Source: AP-15 sp963774345 (GTDB lineage Bacteria; Pseudomonadota; Alphaproteobacteria; ATCC43930; CGMCC-115725). Taken from it: a DNA stretch of 64,000 nucleotides. The first letter of the stretch is position 1. Each line of letters starts with the position of its first letter. The stretch spans positions 1-64,000 of the forward strand of contig CAVZFB010000056.1 in the NCBI GenBank assembly GCA_963774345.1, given 5' to 3'. A model generated the notes under the pieces. The model saw only the letters and a list, made by a program, of their open reading frames with translations. It had not been told where the DNA came from and did no database searches. The position numbers were made by a program, and so were the translations under genes. Below are positions 26,481 through 35,360 of the stretch, piece after piece.

Positions 26481-28472
26481 ATGCGGTTTCGCGACCGTCG
26501 GTGGGCGCTCGCGCTCATTGTGCTCGTCGCGACGCTGCCGTGCACCCGCGCTCGCGCTTGCAGCGATCTCAACACGGCGCGCTCGACCCGCTGGTCGCTA
26601 GCAACCGAGCATGGCGTTTCCTGGCTTGTGACCCCTTGCGGTCAGGCTTTTTTCAGCCTCGGCGTCAACGCGCTCGACAGCGGCTACCCTTATCGCGAAC
26701 GCAACGGCAAAGTTTATTATAGCTGGACGGCGTTCGCACCAACTCAGGAAGCGTGGGTCGAGGCGACCCGGCAACGCCTCTCCGCCTGGGGGTTCAACAG
26801 TGCAGGGGGCTGGGCCTTGCCGCCGCCGCAGCTGCGCCTGCCAACCATCGTCAATCTCGAACTTGGCCGCAACGCGCGCTTTCACTGGTTCGACCCGTTC
26901 GCGCCCGAGACCGAGACGCGGATGATGGCGCTCGCCCGCGAACTCGTCGCCCCCTACCGCAACACCCCATTTCGCATTGGCTATTTCTCCGATAACGAGG
27001 TTGGTTGGTGGGCCGGGGCGCTGTCCGTTTTCTATTCAATGAAACCGGCCAATTCGATAACGAAGCAGCGCTGGGTCGAAACATTGGAGCATTACTATGG
27101 CGGCGACTGGGCTCGCTTTATCGTCGATTTTATGCCGCCGCCAGGTGTCAACTCGTGGGCGAAGCTGCTCGGCGCGACCGGGATGACGCGGATGCGGCCC
27201 GGCGGCGCCGGGATCCATGTCGTGCGCGAGTGGTGCGGCATCGTCGCGCGCCATTACTATGCGGTGGCGGCGCGCGCCATCAGGGCTGCCGATCCCGACG
27301 CGCTCTATTTTGGCGACCGGCTGCCGATCTACTACGATCCGGCAGCCGTGCGGGCGATGGCGCCCTATGTCGATGCGATCGCGACCAACTACAATGTCGA
27401 CAGCAGCGACGGCTGGATCGCCGACTACTTTTTCGATGGGCTGCGCAAATTGTCGAGGGGCAAGCCAGTGCTGGTCTCCGAGTGGTTTTTCGCGGCAAAG
27501 AATAATCGCACAGGCAACCTCAACAACGGCCATCTGATGACCGTCGATACCCAGGCCGAGCGAGCCGCAGGTGCGGCGGCAGCGACCGAGAACTTTGCGG
27601 CAATCCCGGAAGTCGTCGGCGCCCATTGGTTCCAGTATTACGACCATCCAAAGGGCGGACGCCCCGATGGCGAGGACTACGATTTCGGGCTGGTCGACAT
27701 CAACGATAAGCCCTATCGGCGGCTAACCACGGCGCTGGCGATCGCCAATCGCCGCGCCTACGAAATTCATAGCGAAGCGACGATTCCGACGCCCGGGATG
27801 GGGGTGTTCACTATTCCGCGAGCCGAGGTTCAGCTGCGCAACCGTTCGCTCTCGGATTGGCCGAAGCCGGCGAGCCTGCTCCCGAGGTTGACAGCGTCGC
27901 CGGGGGCCGTCGAATTCGGCGAAGCCTATCTGTCGTGGAGCCAGCGCGGCCTCCAGCTGGCGACGATCGGCCAGGACTATTTCGATATCGATCTGTTGGC
28001 CTATGACGGTCAGTTCCCGCTCAGCGAAGCCTATCGGGTCGAATTGGGCATCGATCTCGGCGACGGGCCGCGGCGCTTCACGCTATTTTTTATCCCGCCG
28101 CGCACCAAGATCCACGATTATCCGGAGATGGCCGCTGAGCTTTGCGGGGGAGCCGCAACTCGGGCGATCGGCCAGGGCTGCACCCCCGTAGCCGGCGCGG
28201 AAGCCGTCTATTTCGGCGCCGACCAGCCGCGCATCACCGCCGAGGCGCTGATCCCCTGGTCGGCGCTGGGGGTGGCGTCGGCGAGCGCGGGGACGCCGCT
28301 GCACGTCGAGATTGCTGTCACCTCGTGGAATCGGGACCGCTGGATGTCGCTGTCGGGGCGCGATCCCGCGGCGGCGATGCGCGATCCCGCGGGTTGGCGA
28401 CGAGCGCGCCTCGGCGACGGCCCGCAGATTATCGAGAGCGCGCCAACGGTAGCGGTACGAGCACATGGATGA
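26481..28472 (+). CDS. Secreted glycoside hydrolase, TIM-barrel plus C-terminal CBM9-like domain
   Basis: A 663-residue exported protein with signal peptide about residues 1-26 (ALALIVLVATLPCTRARA). The barrel has GQAFFSLGVNALDSGYPY, RLSAWGFNSAGGW, YFSDNEVGWW with a candidate acid/base glutamate at E173, and VLVSEWFFAA with a candidate nucleophile at E334. This is the clan GH-A layout and resembles agarase-like GH50/GH86 or GH42-related enzymes; family not certain. Residues from about 460 onward resemble a CBM9/DOMON-like carbohydrate-binding sandwich (AYLSWSQRGLQLATIGQDYFD, RVELGIDLGDG, WSALGV). The next gene is a GH1 beta-glucosidase, which fits polysaccharide use. Confidence 0.78.
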   Translation: MRFRDRRWALALIVLVATLPCTRARACSDLNTARSTRWSLATEHGVSWLVTPCGQAFFSLGVNALDSGYPYRERNGKVYYSWTAFAPTQEAWVEATRQRLSAWGFNSAGGWALPPPQLRLPTIVNLELGRNARFHWFDPFAPETETRMMALARELVAPYRNTPFRIGYFSDNEVGWWAGALSVFYSMKPANSITKQRWVETLEHYYGGDWARFIVDFMPPPGVNSWAKLLGATGMTRMRPGGAGIHVVREWCGIVARHYYAVAARAIRAADPDALYFGDRLPIYYDPAAVRAMAPYVDAIATNYNVDSSDGWIADYFFDGLRKLSRGKPVLVSEWFFAAKNNRTGNLNNGHLMTVDTQAERAAGAAAATENFAAIPEVVGAHWFQYYDHPKGGRPDGEDYDFGLVDINDKPYRRLTTALAIANRRAYEIHSEATIPTPGMGVFTIPRAEVQLRNRSLSDWPKPASLLPRLTASPGAVEFGEAYLSWSQRGLQLATIGQDYFDIDLLAYDGQFPLSEAYRVELGIDLGDGPRRFTLFFIPPRTKIHDYPEMAAELCGGAATRAIGQGCTPVAGAEAVYFGADQPRITAEALIPWSALGVASASAGTPLHVEIAVTSWNRDRWMSLSGRDPAAAMRDPAGWRRARLGDGPQIIESAPTVAVRAHG

Positions 28473-28558
28473 TGCGCTGGCAGATCCGCGGCCGGCGTGA
28501 TCCCCACGCCCGGTCGGGTTTCATTTCGGCGCAGCGCAACGAGCAGTGAGGCCGAGCA

Positions 28559-29899
28559 ATGGCGACGCATTTCCCCGACGGGTTTCTGTGGGGCGCCTCG
28601 ACGGCAGCTTACCAGATCGAGGGCGCAGTCAGGGAGGACGGGCGCGGGCCGTCGATCTGGGATACGTTCAGCCACCTACCAGGCAAGATCCTCGACGGCG
28701 CCACCGGCGACATTGCTTGCGACCATTACCATCGCTGGCCGCAGGATGTGGCGCTAATGCGCGAACTCGGCCTAGGCGCCTATCGTTTGTCTACGTCTTG
28801 GCCACGCATCCTCCCCGAGGGTCGGGGTGGGACAAACGCCAAGGGGCTGGAATTCTACGATCGGCTCGTCGACGGCGTTCTCGGGAGCGGCATCGAGCCC
28901 TGGATCTGCCTCTACCATTGGGACTTGCCACAGGCGCTTGAAGATCGCGGCGGCTGGCAAAACCGCGACACGGCGTCCTGGTTTGCCGAATACGCGCATC
29001 TGACGGTGCGGCGGTTGGGCGATCGGGTCAAGCACTGGGCAACGTTCAACGAGCCCAATTGTGCTTGCGTGAAGGGCTATGGCGATGGCGAGCACGCGCC
29101 GGGCATTCGCGGCCGCGTCAGCGCGTTGACCGCAATCCATGTCATGAATATTGCGCACGGGTTGGGTGTTGCCGCGATGCGTTCGGAGCGCGCCGATCTG
29201 TTGCTCGGCAACATCTACAATTTTCATCCGCGCGAGCCGGCGAGCGACCGCGAGGAAGACGAGATCGCAACCTTGATGCTCGACGCCCTATGGAACCGTT
29301 CGTTTCCCGACCCGCAGATGCTCGGGCACTATCCCGAACCCCTCGCCCCCGAGATGGTTGAGCCGCTGGTCCAGTCCGGCGACCTCGAGATCATTCAGCA
29401 GAAGCTCGATTATTTCGCCTTCAACCACTACACGCGATCGCGGGTGCGCCGCGACCCCGACCATCCGTTTGAGGTGGGCACCCTGCCGCCGCCGTCCGGT
29501 ACGCCGGCCACCGACATGAGCTGGGAGATCGCACCCGACGCCTTTCGCGGGGTGATGATCGAGGTCAAGGAGCGCTATAGCGGGGATCTGCCGATCTATA
29601 TTCTCGAAAACGGCGCTGCCTTCCCCGATCAGGTGGAGCAGGACGGGCGCATCCGCGACGAGCAGCGTGTCAGCTATTTGCGGGGGTATTTGGGCGCCGT
29701 GCTCGACGCGATCGAAGCTGGGGTTCCGGTGCGCGGTTATTTCGTCTGGTCGTTAATGGACAATTTCGAGTGGACATTCGGCTACAGCAAGCGCTTCGGC
29801 CTAGTCCATGTCGACTATGAAACGCTCGAACGCAGGCCCAAAGACTCATTCGGCTTTTACGCCGAGCTCGCCGGGGGAGCCGGCCTGGAACGGGAGTAG
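28559..29899 (+). CDS. GH1 beta-glucosidase
   Basis: Cytoplasmic family 1 glycoside hydrolase, 446 residues, removing terminal beta-linked glucose or related sugars. The start FPDGFLWGASTAAYQIEGA is the family N-terminal signature. Acid/base glutamate E165 lies in TFNEPN and the nucleophile E350 in YILENGAAF. The aglycone-side WSLMDNFEW is present near the C-terminus. No signal peptide, so it would act on imported oligosaccharides. It lies 86 bases after the secreted hydrolase and may be cotranscribed; it converges with gshA, ten bases between stops. Confidence 0.96.
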   Translation: MATHFPDGFLWGASTAAYQIEGAVREDGRGPSIWDTFSHLPGKILDGATGDIACDHYHRWPQDVALMRELGLGAYRLSTSWPRILPEGRGGTNAKGLEFYDRLVDGVLGSGIEPWICLYHWDLPQALEDRGGWQNRDTASWFAEYAHLTVRRLGDRVKHWATFNEPNCACVKGYGDGEHAPGIRGRVSALTAIHVMNIAHGLGVAAMRSERADLLLGNIYNFHPREPASDREEDEIATLMLDALWNRSFPDPQMLGHYPEPLAPEMVEPLVQSGDLEIIQQKLDYFAFNHYTRSRVRRDPDHPFEVGTLPPPSGTPATDMSWEIAPDAFRGVMIEVKERYSGDLPIYILENGAAFPDQVEQDGRIRDEQRVSYLRGYLGAVLDAIEAGVPVRGYFVWSLMDNFEWTFGYSKRFGLVHVDYETLERRPKDSFGFYAELAGGAGLERE

Positions 29900-29909
29900 G
29901 ATTAAGTTC

Positions 29910-31277
29910 CTAATACGCGTAATCGGTGAAGACCGGGTCGATCTCACCGTGCCAGCGGGTGCGGAAATCTTCGAGCAATTCTTCGGCCGGGGTGCGGCCG
30001 GAACCGGCGATCGCAAACAGCGGGTCGAGATAATGCGTTTCGTCCTCGCCGAAGGCGCTGCGGCGAGCGCGGCGGTGCAACCCCTCGCGAGCGATGTCCA
30101 GCACTTCGAGCGCCACATCGCGCAAGGTGCGGGTGCGCAGCGGGGTCGCCAATGCCAGCCGCGGCACGTCGCGGCGCATCGCCTCGCGCTCCTCCGCGGT
30201 CCAATCGGCGACGAGGTCGTGGGCGGCGTTGAGCGAGGTCGAATCGTACAGAGTCCCGACCCACAAGGCCGGCAGCGCACACAGGCGCCGCCACGGCCCG
30301 CCATCGGCGCCGCGCATTTCGAGAAAAGTCTTGAGCCGGACCTCAGGAAAGGCAGTCGTCAGGTGGTCGATCCAGTCTCCCAATCGCGGGATTTCGCCGG
30401 GCAGGGCCGGCAGGCGCCCGGCGATGAAATCGCGGAACGACTGACCGCTTGCATCGATATAGCGGCCGTCGCGGTAAACGAAATACATCGGCACGTCGAG
30501 CATGTAGTCGACGTAACGCTCGAACCCAAAACCTGGTTCGAAAACAAACGGCAGGGTTCCGCAACGGTCGGGGTCGGTGTCAGTCCAGATATAACTGCGA
30601 TGACTCAGCAGACCCGACGACTTGCCCTCGACAAACGGCGAGTTGGCGAACAGCGCCACCGCCACCGGCTGCAATGCCAAGCTTACCCGGAATTTTTTGA
30701 CCATGTCGGCTTCGGACTGGTAGTCGAGGTTGGTCTGCACCGTGCAGGTGCGCAGCATCATGTCGAGGCCGAGCCGCCCTTTTTTCGGCATGTAATCGCG
30801 CATGATCCGGTAGCGCGCCTTGGGCATCCACGAAATGTCTTCGCGCCGCCATTTAGGATCGAAGCCGAGCCCGAGCATGCCGAGCCCGAGTTCGTCGCAA
30901 ACCTCACGCACCTGGCGCAGATGCTCGTGCACCTCGTCGCAGGTCTGATGCACGCTTTCGAGCGGCGCGCCGCTCAATTCGAACTGTCCGCCCGGTTCGA
31001 GGGTGATCGAACATTGGGCGTCGTTAGACAGCGCGATCGTGTTGCCGTTTTCGACGACGGGTTTCCAGCCGAAGCGAGTCATTCCCTGCAGCAATGCGGC
31101 GATGCCATGCGGCCCTTCATAGGGCACTCGGCGTCGATCGGAGCGCCGGAAGACGAATTTCTCGTGTTCGGTCCCGACCCGCCATGCCGCCGGCGGCTTC
31201 GACCCGGAATCGAGGTATTCGACGAGCTGTCGCTTGTCGGTGATCGGTTCTCCGGGCGTGCTCGGCGTGGTTGTCAT
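29910..31277 (-). CDS. gshA: Glutamate-cysteine ligase (plant/alphaproteobacterial type)
   Basis: ATP-dependent ligase making gamma-glutamylcysteine, first step of glutathione synthesis; 455 residues. Family landmarks: WRVGTEHEKFVF, LEPGGQFELSGAPLESVHQTC (shown here in parts LEPGGQFELSG and SVHQTC), MLRTCTVQTNLDY, and ALFANSPFVEGK. This is the GshA class shared by plants and alphaproteobacteria and related to EgtA. Start at 31277 (MTTTPSTPGEP); the open frame upstream belongs to the rsmE reverse reading and is not used. Its product could also feed EgtB, depending on that enzyme's thiol preference. Confidence 0.94.
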   Translation of the reverse strand: MTTTPSTPGEPITDKRQLVEYLDSGSKPPAAWRVGTEHEKFVFRRSDRRRVPYEGPHGIAALLQGMTRFGWKPVVENGNTIALSNDAQCSITLEPGGQFELSGAPLESVHQTCDEVHEHLRQVREVCDELGLGMLGLGFDPKWRREDISWMPKARYRIMRDYMPKKGRLGLDMMLRTCTVQTNLDYQSEADMVKKFRVSLALQPVAVALFANSPFVEGKSSGLLSHRSYIWTDTDPDRCGTLPFVFEPGFGFERYVDYMLDVPMYFVYRDGRYIDASGQSFRDFIAGRLPALPGEIPRLGDWIDHLTTAFPEVRLKTFLEMRGADGGPWRRLCALPALWVGTLYDSTSLNAAHDLVADWTAEEREAMRRDVPRLALATPLRTRTLRDVALEVLDIAREGLHRRARRSAFGEDETHYLDPLFAIAGSGRTPAEELLEDFRTRWHGEIDPVFTDYAY

Positions 31278-31350
31278 TCGCGGCGGAACTCCCTGGATAT
31301 TTGGGCCGGACGGAATAGCAGCAGTTCGTTGCGCGCCGAACGACAAGCGC

Positions 31351-32100
31351 TCACTCGCCGCGGACGCGGCGCCAATCGCCTGCGATCGCCTGCAACACCG
31401 CCAGCGCCGCGAGCGCAGCCGTATCGGCGCGCAACACCCTGGGCCCGAGCCCGACGCGAGTAACAAAGGAGAGTTTCCCCAGAGCGTCAAGCTCCGTCTC
31501 GGCGAAACCGCCCTCGGGGCCGGTCAGCAGCGCTGTCGGTCCAACGCCGAGCCGCGTAACGGCGGCGCCAATCGGCTCGCCGGCGCCGGTCTCGTCACAG
31601 ACGATCAGACGCCGTTCCGGCTGCCAGCTGCCGAGCACGCGATCGAGCGCCTGCGGTTCGTGCAGTTTGGGGACCGAGAGTCGCTCGGTCTGCTCGGCAG
31701 CGGCAACTGCATGCGCGCGAAGCCGATCGAGATTGAGGCGCTCGGTTTGAGTTCGCTGCGTCCACACCGGCAGCAACGCCCCGGCGCCGAGTTCGGTCGC
31801 CTTCTCGACCAGCCAGTCGAGACGGGCCCGCTTGATCGGTGCAAACACCAGCCAGAGATCCCACTCGACCTCGGCCGGCCGGATTAGGCGGTCGACCATG
31901 AGCCGGCCGCGGTCCCGCGAGAGGTCGGCGATATTGCAGAGCCATTCGCCGTCCATCGCATTGAACGCCGCTACCATAGCACCGGCCTCGAGACGCAGGA
32001 CGGTGCGCAGGTGATGTGCCTGTCCCGGCGCGAGTTCGATTGACCCGCCGGGTGCGAATGGTTCTGCAACGTAAAGCCGGGCTTTAGGGCGCTCATTCAT
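31351..32100 (-). CDS. rsmE: 16S rRNA (uracil(1498)-N(3))-methyltransferase
   Basis: SPOUT-class enzyme methylating N3 of U1498 in 16S rRNA. The 249-residue protein has a PUA-like N-terminus (ARLYVAEPFAPG, HHLRTVLRLEAG) and the SPOUT knot with KATELGAGALLPVWTQRT, AAEQTERL, LLTGPEGGFAETELDAL and LGPRVLRADTAA. Start at the MNERPKARLY methionine (32100). It sits just upstream of gshA on the same strand and diverges from ubiA with 57 bases between starts. Confidence 0.95.
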   Translation of the reverse strand: MNERPKARLYVAEPFAPGGSIELAPGQAHHLRTVLRLEAGAMVAAFNAMDGEWLCNIADLSRDRGRLMVDRLIRPAEVEWDLWLVFAPIKRARLDWLVEKATELGAGALLPVWTQRTQTERLNLDRLRAHAVAAAEQTERLSVPKLHEPQALDRVLGSWQPERRLIVCDETGAGEPIGAAVTRLGVGPTALLTGPEGGFAETELDALGKLSFVTRVGLGPRVLRADTAALAALAVLQAIAGDWRRVRGE

Positions 32101-32157
32101 GCCGGGATCCTCGAATTGCGTCGCTTCGACAGCTAGATTAGGTTCTGGGTCAAGAAA

Positions 32158-33141
32158 ATGATCATGCACTTGTCTCCCCCAGGTCCGGTTGCCCCTCACC
32201 CTCCCGCGTCGCGGGAGGGTGAGGGACATTCGGCAATAGATGCCGGTCCGAGCGATATTCGCCCAGGCGATTGGGTAGAGCGCTATTTGCCGGCAGGCGT
32301 CCGGCCTTATGCCCGTCTAGCCCGGCTTGACCGCCCGATCGGGACGTGGCTCTTGCTGTTCCCCGGGTGGTGGGGGATCGCGCTCGCCGCGCCGCGCTGG
32401 CCGGACCTGCGGTTGATGGCGCTGTTCGCGCTCGGCGCCGTGGTCATGCGCGGCGCCGGCTGCACCCTGAATGACGTCGCCGACCGCCACTATGACGGGC
32501 AGGTGGCGCGCACCCGGCTGCGGCCATTGCCGAGCGGCGCGGTGACGGTGCATCAGGCGGTGGAGTTTCTGCTGCTGCAACTGGCAGTCGGCGCCGCCGT
32601 GTTGTTTAGCCTCAATCGCGCCAGCATCATCCTCGGCATCGCGGTGTTGGCGCTGATCGGCAGCTATCCGTTCATGAAGCGGGTTACTTATTGGCCGCAG
32701 GTGTTCCTCGGCCTCAACTTCAATTGGGGCGCGCTGGTCGGCTGGACCGCGGTTACCGCGACGCTCGGCCGGCCGGCGCTGCTGCTCTATCTCGGTGGAG
32801 TTTTCTGGACCATCGGCTACGACACGATCTACGCGCATCAGGACAAGGAAGATGACGCGCTGATCGGCGTCAAATCTTCGGCCTTGGCGCTTGGACAGTA
32901 CACTCGCCCGTGGCTCTTTGTCTTCTACGCCGCCGCTGTGCTGCTGTGGGGGCTGGCGGGCCGAGCGGCGGGGCTCGGCGGATGGTTCTGGGCCGGGCTC
33001 GCCGCTGCGACGGTGCAGCTTCTCTGGCAGGCGGCTCGTGTAAATATCGACCAGCCGGCCGATTGCCTTGCCAAGTTCCGCTCGAACCGCTCGGTCGGCT
33101 GGCTGATGCTCGCCGGGATCGTCGCTGGTCACCTGATCTGA
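32158..33141 (+). CDS. ubiA: 4-hydroxybenzoate polyprenyltransferase
   Basis: Membrane prenyltransferase attaching the polyprenyl chain to 4-hydroxybenzoate in ubiquinone synthesis; up to 327 residues and about eight helices. The first aspartate-rich motif is NDVADRHYDGQVARTRLRPLP and the second DTIYAHQDKEDD; RLDRPIGTWLLLFP is the family N-terminus. The start is odd: only frames beginning upstream of a perfect inverted repeat (ATG at 32158, 32164, or TTG 32170) are available, so the repeat would be translated as PHPPASREGEG ahead of the true protein. Exact start uncertain. Confidence 0.93.
   Translation: MIMHLSPPGPVAPHPPASREGEGHSAIDAGPSDIRPGDWVERYLPAGVRPYARLARLDRPIGTWLLLFPGWWGIALAAPRWPDLRLMALFALGAVVMRGAGCTLNDVADRHYDGQVARTRLRPLPSGAVTVHQAVEFLLLQLAVGAAVLFSLNRASIILGIAVLALIGSYPFMKRVTYWPQVFLGLNFNWGALVGWTAVTATLGRPALLLYLGGVFWTIGYDTIYAHQDKEDDALIGVKSSALALGQYTRPWLFVFYAAAVLLWGLAGRAAGLGGWFWAGLAAATVQLLWQAARVNIDQPADCLAKFRSNRSVGWLMLAGIVAGHLI
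32193..32225. repeat. Perfect 15-bp inverted repeat inside the 5' end of ubiA
   Basis: CCCTCACCCTCCCGC at 32193-32207 and GCGGGAGGGTGAGGG at 32211-32225, separated by three bases, form a perfect hairpin of 15 GC-rich pairs. It resembles dispersed palindromic elements common in alphaproteobacterial genomes. It lies in the first codons of ubiA rather than between genes. I saw no second copy in this window. Confidence 0.85.
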
Positions 33142-33149
33142 GCTCTCCT

Positions 33150-33797
33150 TTGGATCCGGCCCTTTTCGTCCGCCGTAACACTGCGGTGGCAGCGCCGCCG
33201 CTGGTACCCGAGATCCGACTCCATCTGGCGACCGAGGTTACCCCGATCTGGCAGGCCAGCGAAGAAAGCCTGGCGCGCGGCGGCGTGCCCCCGCCGTTTT
33301 GGGCATTCGCCTGGGCCGGCGGCCAGGCACTCGCCCGCTACCTGCTCGATCGTCCCGAGACGGTAGCCGGACGCTGTGTGTTCGATTTTGGCTCCGGCTC
33401 GGGACTGGTCGCTATCGCCGCTGCCAAGGCTCGAGCTCGCGTTGTGCTCGCCGCTGAGATCGATGATTTCGCCCGCGCCGCAATCGCCGCCAATGCCGCA
33501 CTGAACGATGTCGTGGTCGAGACAATGACCGCGGATGCGATTGACGCCGTCGACCCCCGTTGGCAGGTCGTTACTGCCGGCGATGTCTGCTACGAGCGCG
33601 ATATGGCACATCGCGTCATACCATGGCTGCGGGCGCTGGCGGGGGGTGATTGTCTCGTGCTGCTCGGCGACCCCGGGCGCGCCTATCTGCCGAATGACGG
33701 CTTGCGTAAACTTGCTTCCTATACCGTGCCAACGAGCCGAGAACTCGAAGACACCGACACCCGCGACGGCGTCGTGTGGCAGGTGCTGTCGCCTTGA
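33150..33797 (+). CDS. Class I SAM-dependent methyltransferase (nicotinamide N-methylase / ETFB lysine methyltransferase-like)
   Basis: A 215-residue cytoplasmic methyltransferase. Before the SAM site it has IRLHLATEVTPIWQASEES and VPPPFWAFAWAGGQALARYLL, typical of the protein-lysine methyltransferase-like group once labelled nicotinamide N-methylase. Motif I is FDFGSGSGLVAIAAAKA, then AAEIDDFARAAIAANAALN and AGDVCYERDMA. No ATG fits; TTG at 33150, eight bases after the ubiA stop, is the likely start, though the frame is open further upstream within ubiA. Electron-transfer flavoprotein beta is a known target of relatives; the substrate here is not proven. Confidence 0.82.
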   Translation: MDPALFVRRNTAVAAPPLVPEIRLHLATEVTPIWQASEESLARGGVPPPFWAFAWAGGQALARYLLDRPETVAGRCVFDFGSGSGLVAIAAAKARARVVLAAEIDDFARAAIAANAALNDVVVETMTADAIDAVDPRWQVVTAGDVCYERDMAHRVIPWLRALAGGDCLVLLGDPGRAYLPNDGLRKLASYTVPTSRELEDTDTRDGVVWQVLSP

Positions 33798-33840
33798 GGC
33801 ACGCTCGTCAATTGGCCGGGCTGCACCCATATAGCGCGGC

Positions 33841-35349
33841 ATGCCCTATGCCAGCCTGCGTGACTTTATCGACCGGCTCGAAACCAATGGGCGGCTGGCG
33901 CGGGTCGCGGCGCCGGTGTCGCCGCATCTCGAAATGACCGAGATCCAGACGCGTCTGTTGGCCGAGGGCGGACCGGCGGTGCTGTTCGAGAACGTGACAG
34001 GCGAAGACGGCAAGAAACATTCGATGCCGGTGTTGGTCAATTTGTTTGGCACCATCGAGCGCGTCGCCTGGGGCATGGACCGCGAGCCCGGCGGCCTGCG
34101 CGAGATCGGCCGGACGCTCGCCTTTCTGAAACAGCCGGAGCCGCCCGGCGGCTGGCGCGAGGCGCTCGAGCTGCTGCCGCTATTGCGCACGGTGATGGCG
34201 ATGCGCCCGCGGACCGTGGGCGCCGCGCCGTGCCAGGAGATCGTATTGCGCGGGACCGAGATCGATCTCGCCACATTGCCGGTCCAGACCTGCTGGCCAG
34301 GGGAGCCGGCGCCGCTGATCACCTGGCCTTTGGTGGTGACCAAGGGGCCGGGCGAGCGCCCCGAAGACCGCTTCAACCTCGGCATCTATCGCATGCAGGT
34401 GACCGGCCGCGACACCACCTTGATGCGCTGGCTCAAGCATCGCGGCGGGGCGCAGCACCATCAGCGCTGGAGCGCAGAGCGCCGCGAACCATTGCCGGCG
34501 GCGGCGGTCATCGGCGCCGATCCGGGCACCATCCTCGCCGCGGTGACGCCGGTCCCAGACACATTGTCGGAATACCAGTTCGCCGGGCTGTTGCGAGGTC
34601 GCAAAGTCGAGCTGGTCGCTTGCAAAACCGTGCCGTTGAAAGTGCCGGCGCAGGCCGAGATCGTGCTCGAAGGCCATGTCTCGCTAGACGAATACGGCGA
34701 CGAGGGCCCGTATGGCGATCACACGGGCTATTACAATTCGGTCGAGCGGTTCCCGGTCTTTCGCCTATCGGCGATCACGATGCGGCAGAACCCGATCTAT
34801 CTGTCAACCTATACCGGCCGCCCACCCGACGAACCCTCGATCCTCGGCGAGGCGTTGAACGAAGTCTTCATCCCCCTGTTGCAGCAGCAATTCCCTGAGA
34901 TCGTCGATTTCTGGCTGCCGCCCGAAGGCTGCTCTTATCGCATCGCGGTGGTGGCGATCCGCAAGGCCTACCCCGGCCACGCCAAGCGCGTGATGATGGG
35001 GATCTGGTCGTTCCTGCGCCAATTCATGTACACAAAGTTCGTCATCGTCGTCGACGACGACATCGACGCGCGTGACTGGAAAGATGTGATGTGGGCGATC
35101 TCGACCCGCATGGACCCGGTGCGCGATGTGACCCTGATCGACAACACCCCGATCGACTATCTCGACTTCGCCTCGCCCGAATCGGGCCTCGGCGGCAAGA
35201 TCGGCCTCGACGCGACCGGAAAGTCGCCACCGGAGACGCGACGCGAGTGGGGCCGGCCGATCCGTATGACCGAGGCGGTCATCGCCGACGTGACGAGTAA
35301 GTGGACGAGCTACGAACTGCCCGGATCGGGCAAACCCATCTGGAAATGA
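33841..35349 (+). CDS. ubiD: UbiD family decarboxylase
   Basis: Prenylated-FMN-dependent (de)carboxylase, 502 residues, removing the carboxyl group of polyprenyl-4-hydroxybenzoate in ubiquinone synthesis. Landmarks: YASLRDFIDRLETNGRL at the start, NLGIYRMQVTGRDTTLMRW, the ERE-type catalytic region around EIVLEGHVSLDEYGDEGPYGDHTGYY (read in parts: EIVLEGHV and DEGPYGDHTGYY), and MTEAVIADVTSKW at the end. It follows ubiA and the small methyltransferase and likely forms one transcript with them. The ubiX partner that makes the cofactor is not in the window. Confidence 0.94.
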   Translation: MPYASLRDFIDRLETNGRLARVAAPVSPHLEMTEIQTRLLAEGGPAVLFENVTGEDGKKHSMPVLVNLFGTIERVAWGMDREPGGLREIGRTLAFLKQPEPPGGWREALELLPLLRTVMAMRPRTVGAAPCQEIVLRGTEIDLATLPVQTCWPGEPAPLITWPLVVTKGPGERPEDRFNLGIYRMQVTGRDTTLMRWLKHRGGAQHHQRWSAERREPLPAAAVIGADPGTILAAVTPVPDTLSEYQFAGLLRGRKVELVACKTVPLKVPAQAEIVLEGHVSLDEYGDEGPYGDHTGYYNSVERFPVFRLSAITMRQNPIYLSTYTGRPPDEPSILGEALNEVFIPLLQQQFPEIVDFWLPPEGCSYRIAVVAIRKAYPGHAKRVMMGIWSFLRQFMYTKFVIVVDDDIDARDWKDVMWAISTRMDPVRDVTLIDNTPIDYLDFASPESGLGGKIGLDATGKSPPETRREWGRPIRMTEAVIADVTSKWTSYELPGSGKPIWK

Positions 35350-35360
35350 GCGGAGACCTG

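Noticed and set aside
29808..31463. 551-codon plus-strand open frame
   Set aside because: Antisense to gshA; no recognisable domain.
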